DNA of 64,000 nt, taken from NCBI GenBank assembly GCA_011772495.1, contig WVZL01000010.1:36816-100815 (forward strand), in the 5' to 3' direction. Positions 35,467 to 43,226 of the stretch are shown piece by piece (within the stretch, counting starts at the first letter, position 1; each line of letters starts with the position of its first letter). The notes under the pieces are model-generated. The model was given only the letters and a program-made list of their open reading frames with translations. It had not been told where the DNA came from and did not search any database. Both the position numbers and the translations under genes were made by a program. This stretch comes from Candidatus Aminicenantota bacterium. Its GTDB lineage: Bacteria > Acidobacteriota > Aminicenantia > Aminicenantales > Aminicenantaceae.

Positions 35467-36447
35467 TTATGTAGTCTTTTCTAACAGATTTCCCCAGCAT
35501 TCATGGGGACTTGATATCACAGAAGCCGCCGTTATAAATGTATTGTGTTGAGTAAGCTCATTTACTGTATTGAATCGTGTTTGGGCATTCTTTGGATTGT
35601 CAAACCCCGTCAAAAGGATTTTGTCGTAGAGAATCACTGTCTCAGCTATTTTTTGAGAAATGTTATCGAAAATGAAATTGACGGTTTTTCTTTTCTCCTC
35701 TATCGAAGTGCGCTGAAAACCTGGCCATCCCACCTCAATCCTGGGAAAAATCATCATTATTTCTGGATTAAGAATAGCTTCTTTTTTTGATTTATGAGCT
35801 GATAAATCAAGAGCAATCTTCTCCTGCCACTGGTCTTTTGTCTCGAGCAGGCGGATATCTGGCTTGAATCGGGGAAAATGATGCCTCAGGGTACCTATTC
35901 TCACGCTGTCAATGAGAGCGCCTTGAAGCCATTCCAGAGATCCTTTATATATTCTGAAATGTACGAGTTCAACTGAAAAAAGCTTCAAGCCTTTTTCCAA
36001 ACCACTAAGCAGGTAAACTGTCTTGCCGCTTCCGGCACTTCCGACAACAACGTAGAGCCGATTGTGCTCTTCCTTAAAAAGAGCGCATCCGTGGATGCTA
36101 AATATTTGGTGTCTTGTTTCCAGTAAGAAAAGTAGGTATCTGAACAACAGTCCTTGATTTCCCCAAAGGGAAAACCTCTTATCGTGATCTTCTTTGGTGA
36201 ATTCTATGAAGGGCCCTCTTAGTTTAAGATTTTCTGCTGAGAATTCGACAGAAGCTTCAGGAGTTTGTTCTTCTTTCACCGAAACATACCCGTCAAGGTC
36301 AGAAGAATAGGGGATTTCCTGCACATCGTTAAAATCGGTAAGAAGAGATTGGACTTCTGTTTTCAGCGGAAATTGGGGAAGAAGTGCTTTCTCATTGGTC
36401 TCGATTCCAACCCTCGCCTCGAGAATCTTTAATGCCTTTTGAAACAT
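35467..36447 (-). CDS. HprK-like P-loop ATPase/kinase of unknown role
   Basis: The 326-residue protein has a Walker A motif, VVVGSAGSGKTVYLLSGLEKG, near residues 133-153. It is preceded by FSIHGCALFKEEHNRLYV, the layout of HPr kinase/PEP-carboxykinase-like proteins where a His just before the P-loop strand is conserved. The N-terminal 120 residues are not recognised; MFQKALKILEARVGIETNE may form a helical cap. The typical HprK second motif is not evident, so it may not phosphorylate HPr. Similar proteins occur next to sugar or peptide modification genes. It is the leading gene of a pair with the ComA-like synthase. Confidence 0.68.
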   Translation of the reverse strand: MFQKALKILEARVGIETNEKALLPQFPLKTEVQSLLTDFNDVQEIPYSSDLDGYVSVKEEQTPEASVEFSAENLKLRGPFIEFTKEDHDKRFSLWGNQGLLFRYLLFLLETRHQIFSIHGCALFKEEHNRLYVVVGSAGSGKTVYLLSGLEKGLKLFSVELVHFRIYKGSLEWLQGALIDSVRIGTLRHHFPRFKPDIRLLETKDQWQEKIALDLSAHKSKKEAILNPEIMMIFPRIEVGWPGFQRTSIEEKRKTVNFIFDNISQKIAETVILYDKILLTGFDNPKNAQTRFNTVNELTQHNTFITAASVISSPHECWGNLLEKTT

Positions 36448-36558
36448 GGAGCTGTCTTTTCCTTAACCTAGGTTTGTATCATACAAAATAAAAACTGTCT
36501 CCACAACTGCGAGGCAGTGGAGATGCCGAAAGCTTTCATGATTTTTAAATTTAAGCTC

Positions 36559-37275
36559 TTATGATTCTGTTTCTTTGATGGCTGTATGAATGGCCGAGAC
36601 ACCGAATAAAAGAGGACGAAAAAACACGCTTCCGAAACCTGCTTGCTTCAGGATTAGAGAGAATTCTTCGGGAGGATAAAAACGAGGGATAGTGGAGGAA
36701 AGGTAGGCGTAACCTGCTGGCGAGCCAGAAAGGAAAGAACCGACGGGTTTGACAACTAATCTGGCATAGAGATGAAGTAGCTTTCGGAAAAGCTTGGCAG
36801 AAGGCTGGCTCGTCTCTAGGTTTACAAACCGACCTCCAGTCCTGAGAACCCGCCAAAATTCCCTCAGCGTATCGAGGAGAATATCCCTTCGAGGGTTTAT
36901 ATTCCGGGTGGCAAAGGAAATGGTCACTAGATCAAAAGTGTGATCGGGAAAAGGCAGAGCGTTCGCCTTAGAAAGGGAGAAAAGGATTTGCGTGGCTGAG
37001 AATTTTTCTAAGGCTTTAGACATCATGGGTAAGCAAAAATCAGCTGAAACGATTCTCACCTGTTTATCCGCTTGGCGGGAAAGATACTGAGCCATTTCTC
37101 CAGTGCCAGAACATACATCCAACCAGAGAGAGCCTCCCGCCTTGGCTGCTTCTCGGGCCGCTTTTCTTCGCCAATAGATATCTAAACCAAAAGTCAATAC
37201 ATGATTCACCAATTCGTAATTATCAGAAACTTCCGAGAATAGTCTTTCTAGGTCTTTTTTCATCTTTGGATTCAT
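36559..37275 (-). CDS. Menaquinone/ubiquinone C-methyltransferase
   Basis: The 238-residue protein is a class I SAM methyltransferase of the UbiE/MenG family, which methylates demethylmenaquinol. The family-specific segments are VSDNYELVNHVLTFGLDIYWRR, WLDVCSGTGEMAQYL (SAM loop), DLVTISFATRNI (compare AFGVRN), EFWRVLRTGGRFVNLE and YAYLSSTIPRFYPPEEF. It indicates a quinone and some kind of respiratory electron transport, even though the window otherwise looks anaerobic. It is preceded on the same strand by the GMP synthase subunit with a possible terminator between them. Confidence 0.92.
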   Translation of the reverse strand: MNPKMKKDLERLFSEVSDNYELVNHVLTFGLDIYWRRKAAREAAKAGGSLWLDVCSGTGEMAQYLSRQADKQVRIVSADFCLPMMSKALEKFSATQILFSLSKANALPFPDHTFDLVTISFATRNINPRRDILLDTLREFWRVLRTGGRFVNLETSQPSAKLFRKLLHLYARLVVKPVGSFLSGSPAGYAYLSSTIPRFYPPEEFSLILKQAGFGSVFFRPLLFGVSAIHTAIKETES

Positions 37276-37319
37276 GGGGACAATAGAAATTTAGGTACTA
37301 AAGACAAATTTATTTTAAC

Positions 37320-37348
37320 AAAAAAAATCACTCAAGGTTAGACTTAAG
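37320..37348 (-). terminator. Possible Rho-independent terminator after the GMP synthase subunit
   Basis: On the minus strand, CTTAAG (37348-37343) can pair with CTTGAG (37336-37331, one G-U pair) across a six-base loop. TGA and eight Ts (37327-37320) follow. The stem is short, so strength is doubtful, but the position, 40 bases after the stop at 37388 and before MenG, is right. Confidence 0.4.
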
Positions 37349-37387
37349 AAATGTGATTCCGAGCCCGAAATACTCAATCAAATCGTT

Positions 37388-38326
37388 TCATACATACTCG
37401 ATGGTGGCTGGGGGTTTGGGAGTAATCTCGTAAGCAACACGAGTGACGCTGGGAATTTCTGTAGTCATTCTCTTGGATATTTTTGTAAGAACTTCCCAAG
37501 GAATTTTGGTCGGTTCCGCGGTCATAGCGTCTTTGCTCTCCACGGAACGAATGATGATGATCTCCCCAAATTTTCTGGCTCCTTCTTCTATCCCAGTTCC
37601 CTTATCACTCAACAACACAGCAAAGGCTTGAAAAGGTCTTAGAGCCTCTATCTCCTCTTCCACGATACAAGTCGCTTTTCTGACCAGTTCAATTCTCGCT
37701 GGATTGACTTCTCCAACCACTCTGGTAGCTAATCCAGGTCCGGGGAAGGGCATTCTATTGTATAATTTTTCAGGGAGCCCGAGATCTTTGGCAACTTCTC
37801 TAACCTGATGTTTAAATATTTCTTTCAAGGGCTCAATAGCCTTAAATCCATAACCCTTTTCTGGGTCGATTCCGATCTGCTCCAGGATATTATGCTGGGT
37901 CTTGACACCTCCTTTGGTTTCGATAATATCGGCGGCAATGGTTCCTTGGACCAGAAATCTTGCTTTACTCCTTGAGACCTCCTTCCCAAAGATTGTATAA
38001 AAGGTATCGCGGAAAGCTTTTCTCTTTTCTTCAGGATCGGATTTTCCTTCTAAGGCCTTAAAAAATTCTTCCTGGGCATCGATAATCTCCACCGAGATCG
38101 CCATTGCTGAGAATATTTCCTTGACATCTTCAGGTTCGTTTTTTCTCATCAAACCATCATCAATAAATATGACCTTCAAGTTATCCCCAACAGCTCTATG
38201 GGCGAGCACTGTGCAGGTGGAGCTGTCGACTCCTCCTGATAGAGCAGAAATGGCTTTTTTATCTCTGATAGTTTCCTTAATCTCTCTGATTTTTTCTTCA
38301 ATAAATTTTTTAACATCCAACTCCAT
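37388..38326 (-). CDS. guaAB: GMP synthase ATP-pyrophosphatase subunit (stand-alone)
   Basis: The 312-residue product equals the C-terminal two thirds of GuaA and lacks the glutamine amidotransferase domain. ALSGGVDSSTC is the PP-loop, followed by VFIDDGLMRKNEPED, FLVQGTIAADIIETKGG, NRMPFPGPGLATRVVGE and the C-terminal dimerisation domain ending KPPATIEYV. It aminates XMP to GMP, using ammonia supplied by a separate glutaminase subunit as in archaea. No such subunit is in the window. I take the start at 38326 (MELDVKKF), which has AAAAGGA upstream; the frame is open to 38362. Confidence 0.92.
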   Translation of the reverse strand: MELDVKKFIEEKIREIKETIRDKKAISALSGGVDSSTCTVLAHRAVGDNLKVIFIDDGLMRKNEPEDVKEIFSAMAISVEIIDAQEEFFKALEGKSDPEEKRKAFRDTFYTIFGKEVSRSKARFLVQGTIAADIIETKGGVKTQHNILEQIGIDPEKGYGFKAIEPLKEIFKHQVREVAKDLGLPEKLYNRMPFPGPGLATRVVGEVNPARIELVRKATCIVEEEIEALRPFQAFAVLLSDKGTGIEEGARKFGEIIIIRSVESKDAMTAEPTKIPWEVLTKISKRMTTEIPSVTRVAYEITPKPPATIEYV

Positions 38327-38440
38327 TTTTTGTTCCTTTTCTGATTGAATGTGTGAAATCATACACTTTTCTAAGAAAAAAAAAAATATGAAATTTTGAA
38401 TTTTGCTGATTAGGCCTGTAAATTTAATTTATCCGGAAAT

Positions 38441-38522
38441 TATTCAGGTCCATAGTCATGTTTGTAACTTCGTTTATTTATTTATCTTCTGGAATCAATT
38501 TAAAATACCTAGACCTGACCCT
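38441..38522. repeat. Degenerate copy of repeat family B
   Basis: TTCAGGTC on the left and AGACCTGACCCT on the right form a partial inverted repeat of about 82 bases, close to the 80 bases of the complete copy at 54876-54955. The interior is AT-rich. It occupies part of the 210-base gap between the GMP synthase subunit and the M14 gene, which are divergent. Confidence 0.45.
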
Positions 38523-38523
38523 C

Positions 38524-38550
38524 TTGACAGGAAGTGAATTTCTATATAAT
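38524..38550 (+). promoter_or_regulatory. Promoter of the peptidase island
   Basis: TTGACA (38524-38529) and TATAAT (38545-38550) are both perfect but separated by only 15 bases. Transcription near 38557 would give a short leader containing GAGGAGG before the ATG at 38574. It directly abuts the degenerate family B element. Confidence 0.5.
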
Positions 38551-38573
38551 TTGAAAATCTTTGAGGAGGACAG

Positions 38574-41309
38574 ATGAAAAAACTATTTTTTCTATTTACA
38601 GTCTTGTTGCTTTTCTTTATAACTTTGTTTCTCCTCGCTTCAGCTCAGCAAGAAATAGACAAAGAGAGCACAAGACTTATCAAAGAATACACTACCGATG
38701 AGAAGTTCCTTAATCCTCTCGTAGACCATATCCCAGAATCAGATACGGTTCCTTCTCCTAGAGAAATCCTGGGATATGTGGTGGGAACTCCGAAGAAGCT
38801 TACCTATTATGCTGATATGATCCGCTACCATAAGGCTCTAGCTGAAAGCTCTGAGAAGGTGGAACTTGTTCCGATAGGGAAGACCAATTGGGGCCGGATG
38901 ATGTATATTGTGGTCATCGCTTCTCAAGAAACCATTGCCAACCTAGAAAAATATAAGACTTATATCGCCCAGCTTTCAGACCCGCGAAGGACACCGGAAA
39001 TTGAAGCAAGAGAGATTATCACCAAAGCCAAGCCCATGTATTTTGTCTCCTGTAATCTCCATTCCTGGGAGACCGGGAGTGCGGAGATGTCCATGGAACT
39101 GGCCTACCGCTTGGCCGTCTCTGAACATCCGTTCATAAAAATCATCCGTGATGAGGCGATCGTTATCATTGCTCCCTGTCTCGAGCCTGATGGGCACGAC
39201 AGCTTTACCGACTGGTATTATCGCTACCGAAAAGATATCGATAATGAACGGACAAGGTTTCCTGGACCTCCCTACTGGGGAAAATACGTTTTCCATGATA
39301 ATAACCGGGACATCGAGGTCAGTCAGCCTCTCACCAAGAACATCATTAAAATGTTTCTAGATTGGCGTCCTCAAGTTGCTCACGACCTTCATGAATCGAT
39401 TCCCTATCTTTATGTATCGACTGGTACTGGTCCTTTTTATCCAGCCTTAGACCCCATCATCACCAATGAATGGCACTGGTTGGCTTTTTGGGAAGTCACA
39501 GAGCTCACCAAGATGGGAATGCCAGGAGTTTGGACCCATGCCTTTTATACGGGTTGGTATCCTGGCTATCTGATATGGGTGGCTAATCTCCATAATTCCA
39601 TCGGGCGGTTTTATGAGACCTTCGGCAACGGGGGAGCTACCACCATGGAGAGAGTTCTTAAGCGAGAAGAGGAAGAAGGCTTCCGGAGTCGTTTCAACAT
39701 CACTAAGAGAGAATGGTATCGTCCCTGGCCACCCGACGATAAAATCCTCTGGTCCATCAGAAACAATATCAATTATCAACAGAGCGGAGTTCTCTGCGGA
39801 CTTAACCTGGTGGCCAAGAACAGCGAGACAGTTCTTTATAACTTCTGGAAAAAAGGATATAACGCTGTAAAAAAAGGCCAGAGCGAAGCGCCCTATGCCT
39901 GGATTATTCCTCCTGAACAGAGAGATCCGGATGAAACAGCCAATGTCCTGAACCTCTTGATGACCCAAGGCGTTGAAATCCATCAAACCAAGGAAGTAGC
40001 CAAGGTCAAAGAGGGCACTTTCCCTCAAGGTTCTTATTTAGTGAAGATGAATCAGCCCTACAGAACATATGCCAAGACTCTGCTGGAAGTTCAGGATTTT
40101 CCTGAATCCGCTTCTCGTCCTTATGATGATGTGGGGTGGACCTTGGGTTACATGCACGGTGTGAATACTGTGCGCATCGATGACAAAGCCATCCTCGATG
40201 TTCCTGCTGCTTTGATCAAAGAAAAAATTGCGTTTAAAGGTAAAATCCAAGGCAAAACCTCAAAGTACGGCTACGTCATCCTTCATCGAGGGAATAATAA
40301 TCTCATTACAGCCCGGTTTGCCTTGGAGGGTCAAGAAATTTATGCCACCGAGGAGTCTTTCAAAATCGGAAAGATAGATGTTCCTCGAGGGTCCTTCATC
40401 ATTCTGTCGGATAAAACCAATCCAGAAGAGCAATCCCGAGAAATTTCCACGGTGGTTAAAGACTTAGGTCTTGAAGTCCATGCGATCAAGAAAGAACCCC
40501 AAGTCAAGAAGCATCTTCTCAACCTTCCTCGCCTGGCCCTCTATCATACCTGGACCAACACCCAGAATTCAGGATGGGCGAGGTTTGCCTTTGACCAGTA
40601 CGAAATTCCCTATGCTCTTATTTCCAAAGACAGGCTACGGAATGGAAACCTTGTTGAGGATTTCGATGTCATCATCATTCCTCATCAGAGCGCGTTTACC
40701 CAGCCCAAAAATATCGTTTTCGGAATTGATCCTAAATTGGGACCTATTCCTTATGAAAAGACAGAAGAATTCCAATCCATGGGAATTGTTGATCAGAGCC
40801 AGGATATCACTGGCGGAATGGGAATTACGGGGCTTAAGAATCTGAAGGATTTTGTCGATTTAGGAGGAGTCCTGGTCCTGCTTGGCTCATCGAGTAAGCT
40901 AGCTCTAGAATACGGCCTTGTTCGCTACATTTCAGCGAGGGCGCCCAGAGAGCTTTCTGCACCTGGCTCTATACTGAAGGGAGAGAGAGTGGATGAAAAT
41001 AGCCCTATTCTTTATGGTTACGAGAAAAACGTACCTCTCTACCACAGCTTTGGCTTTATTTTTAACATTCCTAAAGAGGAGAGGAAATACATTGTGCTGA
41101 AATATACAAAAACGGACGATATTTTAATGAGCGGGTATATCAAGGGTGCCAAAGAGTTAAAAGGCAAAGCAGCCATCGTGAATTTTCCGGTGGAAAAGGG
41201 GCGGGTGATCATGTTTAATTTCAATCCTCTTCATCGTTTTCAGACCAAAATGGATTTTATGTTGGTGTTTAACATCTTGCTGCATTTTGATGATTTTGAA
41301 CATGAATAA
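38574..41309 (+). CDS. Secreted M14 family zinc carboxypeptidase
   Basis: The 911-residue protein has a signal peptide (LFFLFTVLLLFFITLFLLASAQ). The M14 catalytic domain comes first: NLHSWETGSAEMSMELA with the HxxE zinc pair near 163-166, APCLEPDGHDSF, DNNRDIEVSQPLT with the substrate Arg, and the third zinc ligand His in AHDLHESIPYLY. About 500 further residues follow, including a region like class I glutamine-amidotransferase-type folds (IIPHQSAFTQ, DLGGVLVLLGSSSKLA). This is a known architecture of large bacterial M14 proteins. It probably trims peptides in the periplasm or outside. The next gene starts 36 bases later. Confidence 0.9.
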   Translation: MKKLFFLFTVLLLFFITLFLLASAQQEIDKESTRLIKEYTTDEKFLNPLVDHIPESDTVPSPREILGYVVGTPKKLTYYADMIRYHKALAESSEKVELVPIGKTNWGRMMYIVVIASQETIANLEKYKTYIAQLSDPRRTPEIEAREIITKAKPMYFVSCNLHSWETGSAEMSMELAYRLAVSEHPFIKIIRDEAIVIIAPCLEPDGHDSFTDWYYRYRKDIDNERTRFPGPPYWGKYVFHDNNRDIEVSQPLTKNIIKMFLDWRPQVAHDLHESIPYLYVSTGTGPFYPALDPIITNEWHWLAFWEVTELTKMGMPGVWTHAFYTGWYPGYLIWVANLHNSIGRFYETFGNGGATTMERVLKREEEEGFRSRFNITKREWYRPWPPDDKILWSIRNNINYQQSGVLCGLNLVAKNSETVLYNFWKKGYNAVKKGQSEAPYAWIIPPEQRDPDETANVLNLLMTQGVEIHQTKEVAKVKEGTFPQGSYLVKMNQPYRTYAKTLLEVQDFPESASRPYDDVGWTLGYMHGVNTVRIDDKAILDVPAALIKEKIAFKGKIQGKTSKYGYVILHRGNNNLITARFALEGQEIYATEESFKIGKIDVPRGSFIILSDKTNPEEQSREISTVVKDLGLEVHAIKKEPQVKKHLLNLPRLALYHTWTNTQNSGWARFAFDQYEIPYALISKDRLRNGNLVEDFDVIIIPHQSAFTQPKNIVFGIDPKLGPIPYEKTEEFQSMGIVDQSQDITGGMGITGLKNLKDFVDLGGVLVLLGSSSKLALEYGLVRYISARAPRELSAPGSILKGERVDENSPILYGYEKNVPLYHSFGFIFNIPKEERKYIVLKYTKTDDILMSGYIKGAKELKGKAAIVNFPVEKGRVIMFNFNPLHRFQTKMDFMLVFNILLHFDDFEHE

Positions 41310-41345
41310 AAAACATTTAATCAATTAAAATATTAAGGAGGAGAC

Positions 41346-43166
41346 ATGAAAATCAAAAGAATGACTTTATTAGGCTTTCTCACTCTGGGAATACTCTTCT
41401 GGACAGGAAGTATACATATCTCATCACAGGAACGGTCTTTTGACTATGATGTGCTTATCAAAAACGGAAGAGTCCTTGATGGTTCTTTGCGGCCCTCTTT
41501 TAAAGCTGATGTGGCTGTTAAAGACGGCCGAATCATCAGCGTGGCCAGGTCAATCTCAGGGAAAGCTTCTAAGGTCATCGATGCCAAAGGCCTTTATGTC
41601 ACCCCAGGTTTTGTCGACCTCCATAGCCATGTTAATGGAGGCATGTATTTTCCGGAAAACAGAGCCTGCTTGAACTATTTGACTCAAGGCGTGACCACGC
41701 TCATTGTCGGCCAGTGTGGGAGAAGCGCCTGGCCTATTTTCGAAAAAGCAGAAGACTTGATCAAAACCTGGTCTGAAGAAGGCATAGGACCCCATGTTGC
41801 CTTACTGGTAGGTCATGGGGACGTACGCGAGATCGTGATGGGAATGGAGGAAAGAGAGCCCACGCCAGAGGAATTGGAGAAGATGAAAGCGCTAGTGAAA
41901 GAGGCCATGGAACAAGGTGCCTATGGATTTTCCACAGGGTTAACCTATCTTCCCGGTACTCATGCTAAAACAGATGAAGTCATAGAGCTAGTCAAAATGA
42001 TCGCCCCTTACGGGGGTATCTATCACACGCATACGCGGAATGAAAAGGAGAAGCTCATCGAGGCAGTCAAAGAAGCTATCGAGATTGCAGAAAAGAGTAA
42101 TGTTCCAACCCATATCTCTCATTTCAAGGCCATCGGATATCCAAACTGGGGGCTGGTCAAGGAAGCCTGTGCTCTGGTAGAAGAAGCCCGCTCAAAAGGG
42201 CTTAAAATCACGGCAGATCAATATCCCTATCGCTTCCACAGTGGGTATCCTTACCAGCGTCTTATTCCAAGGAGTATTTGGGTCGGTAAGGAAGAAATCG
42301 ATAAACTGGAAACAGAGGATGTTCAGATGATCTTTGATTATCTTCATGATTCAGAACTCATAGAACTGTATAAAAAGATAACGCCACACCTTCCTCTCTC
42401 CGAGCATCATCAGCAATTTATTGATGAGCTTCCCAGGAGGGAGCTAGTCAGGTATGTTTCTCGAAGCTTTATCAGTCCCTCGAGATTTCAGGGGCCTGCC
42501 AACAGCAGAGAAAGGATGCTCTTTTTAAGGAGGATGGAAGATCCTGAGGAGGCAGAGACAATTCGGACCGCTGTCAAAAAGAATATCGAGAATGAAGGAG
42601 GAGCTGGAAACATTGTCATAGCTATCTGTGTGGAAAAGGATTTAGAGGGAAAGTCTTTAAAATATGCGGCTTCAAAAAAGAAAAAATCAGTAGAAGATAC
42701 AGCCATCGAACTGGAGCTCATGGGAGCCAGATGTGTTCCCCTCCGCATGTCTGAGGAAGATGTGGAATACATCATGAAAAAGGACTATGTGGGTACTGGT
42801 AGCGACGGGACTTCTCCTTTCTATGGAATAGGACTTACCCATATCCGATCCTTCTCGACTTTCCTTCACAAGATAGAAAAATATGCCCTGCAAAGGAAAA
42901 CCGTTTCTCTAGCTCATGTTATACGTTCCCAGACATCTCTTCCAGCCGATATCATGAACTGGGATGACAGGGGCTGGATAAAGAAGGGTTATATGGCTGA
43001 TGTCGCTGTCCTTGACTTGAACAACATAAGAACTCCGACCTCACTTTCTAACCCTCATCAATACAGCAAAGGAGTCAAATATCTTCTTATCAAAGGAGAG
43101 TTGACTATTGATAACGGAAAATATAACGGAAAACTCCCGGGCCAGGTTCTCAAACTGAAAAAATAA
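41346..43166 (+). CDS. Secreted N-acyl-D-amino-acid deacylase (D-aminoacylase)
   Basis: The 606-residue amidohydrolase has a signal peptide and the layout of D-aminoacylase. DYDVLIKNGRVLDGSLRPSFKADVAVKDGRI forms the beta sandwich and TPGFVDLHSHVNGG carries the first metal site. GVTTLIVGQCGRS has the Cys ligand of the family, HTHTRNEKEK and HISHFKAIG supply metal His residues, and VGTGSDGTSPF the late catalytic Asp. The family releases D-amino acids from N-acyl forms or cleaves D-containing dipeptides. Its place between two exopeptidases suggests a shared peptide-degrading role. The start has AAGGAGGAG just upstream. Confidence 0.92.
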   Translation: MKIKRMTLLGFLTLGILFWTGSIHISSQERSFDYDVLIKNGRVLDGSLRPSFKADVAVKDGRIISVARSISGKASKVIDAKGLYVTPGFVDLHSHVNGGMYFPENRACLNYLTQGVTTLIVGQCGRSAWPIFEKAEDLIKTWSEEGIGPHVALLVGHGDVREIVMGMEEREPTPEELEKMKALVKEAMEQGAYGFSTGLTYLPGTHAKTDEVIELVKMIAPYGGIYHTHTRNEKEKLIEAVKEAIEIAEKSNVPTHISHFKAIGYPNWGLVKEACALVEEARSKGLKITADQYPYRFHSGYPYQRLIPRSIWVGKEEIDKLETEDVQMIFDYLHDSELIELYKKITPHLPLSEHHQQFIDELPRRELVRYVSRSFISPSRFQGPANSRERMLFLRRMEDPEEAETIRTAVKKNIENEGGAGNIVIAICVEKDLEGKSLKYAASKKKKSVEDTAIELELMGARCVPLRMSEEDVEYIMKKDYVGTGSDGTSPFYGIGLTHIRSFSTFLHKIEKYALQRKTVSLAHVIRSQTSLPADIMNWDDRGWIKKGYMADVAVLDLNNIRTPTSLSNPHQYSKGVKYLLIKGELTIDNGKYNGKLPGQVLKLKK

Positions 43167-43226
43167 TCAGTTTAGGAATTATTTTTCTAATTGGCTAAAA
43201 ATTATATTTTTTTATAGAGGTGAATC

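Noticed and set aside
39447..40028. 193-codon minus-strand frame within the M14 gene
   Set aside because: No recognisable domain, and it lies entirely opposite a well-supported peptidase frame.
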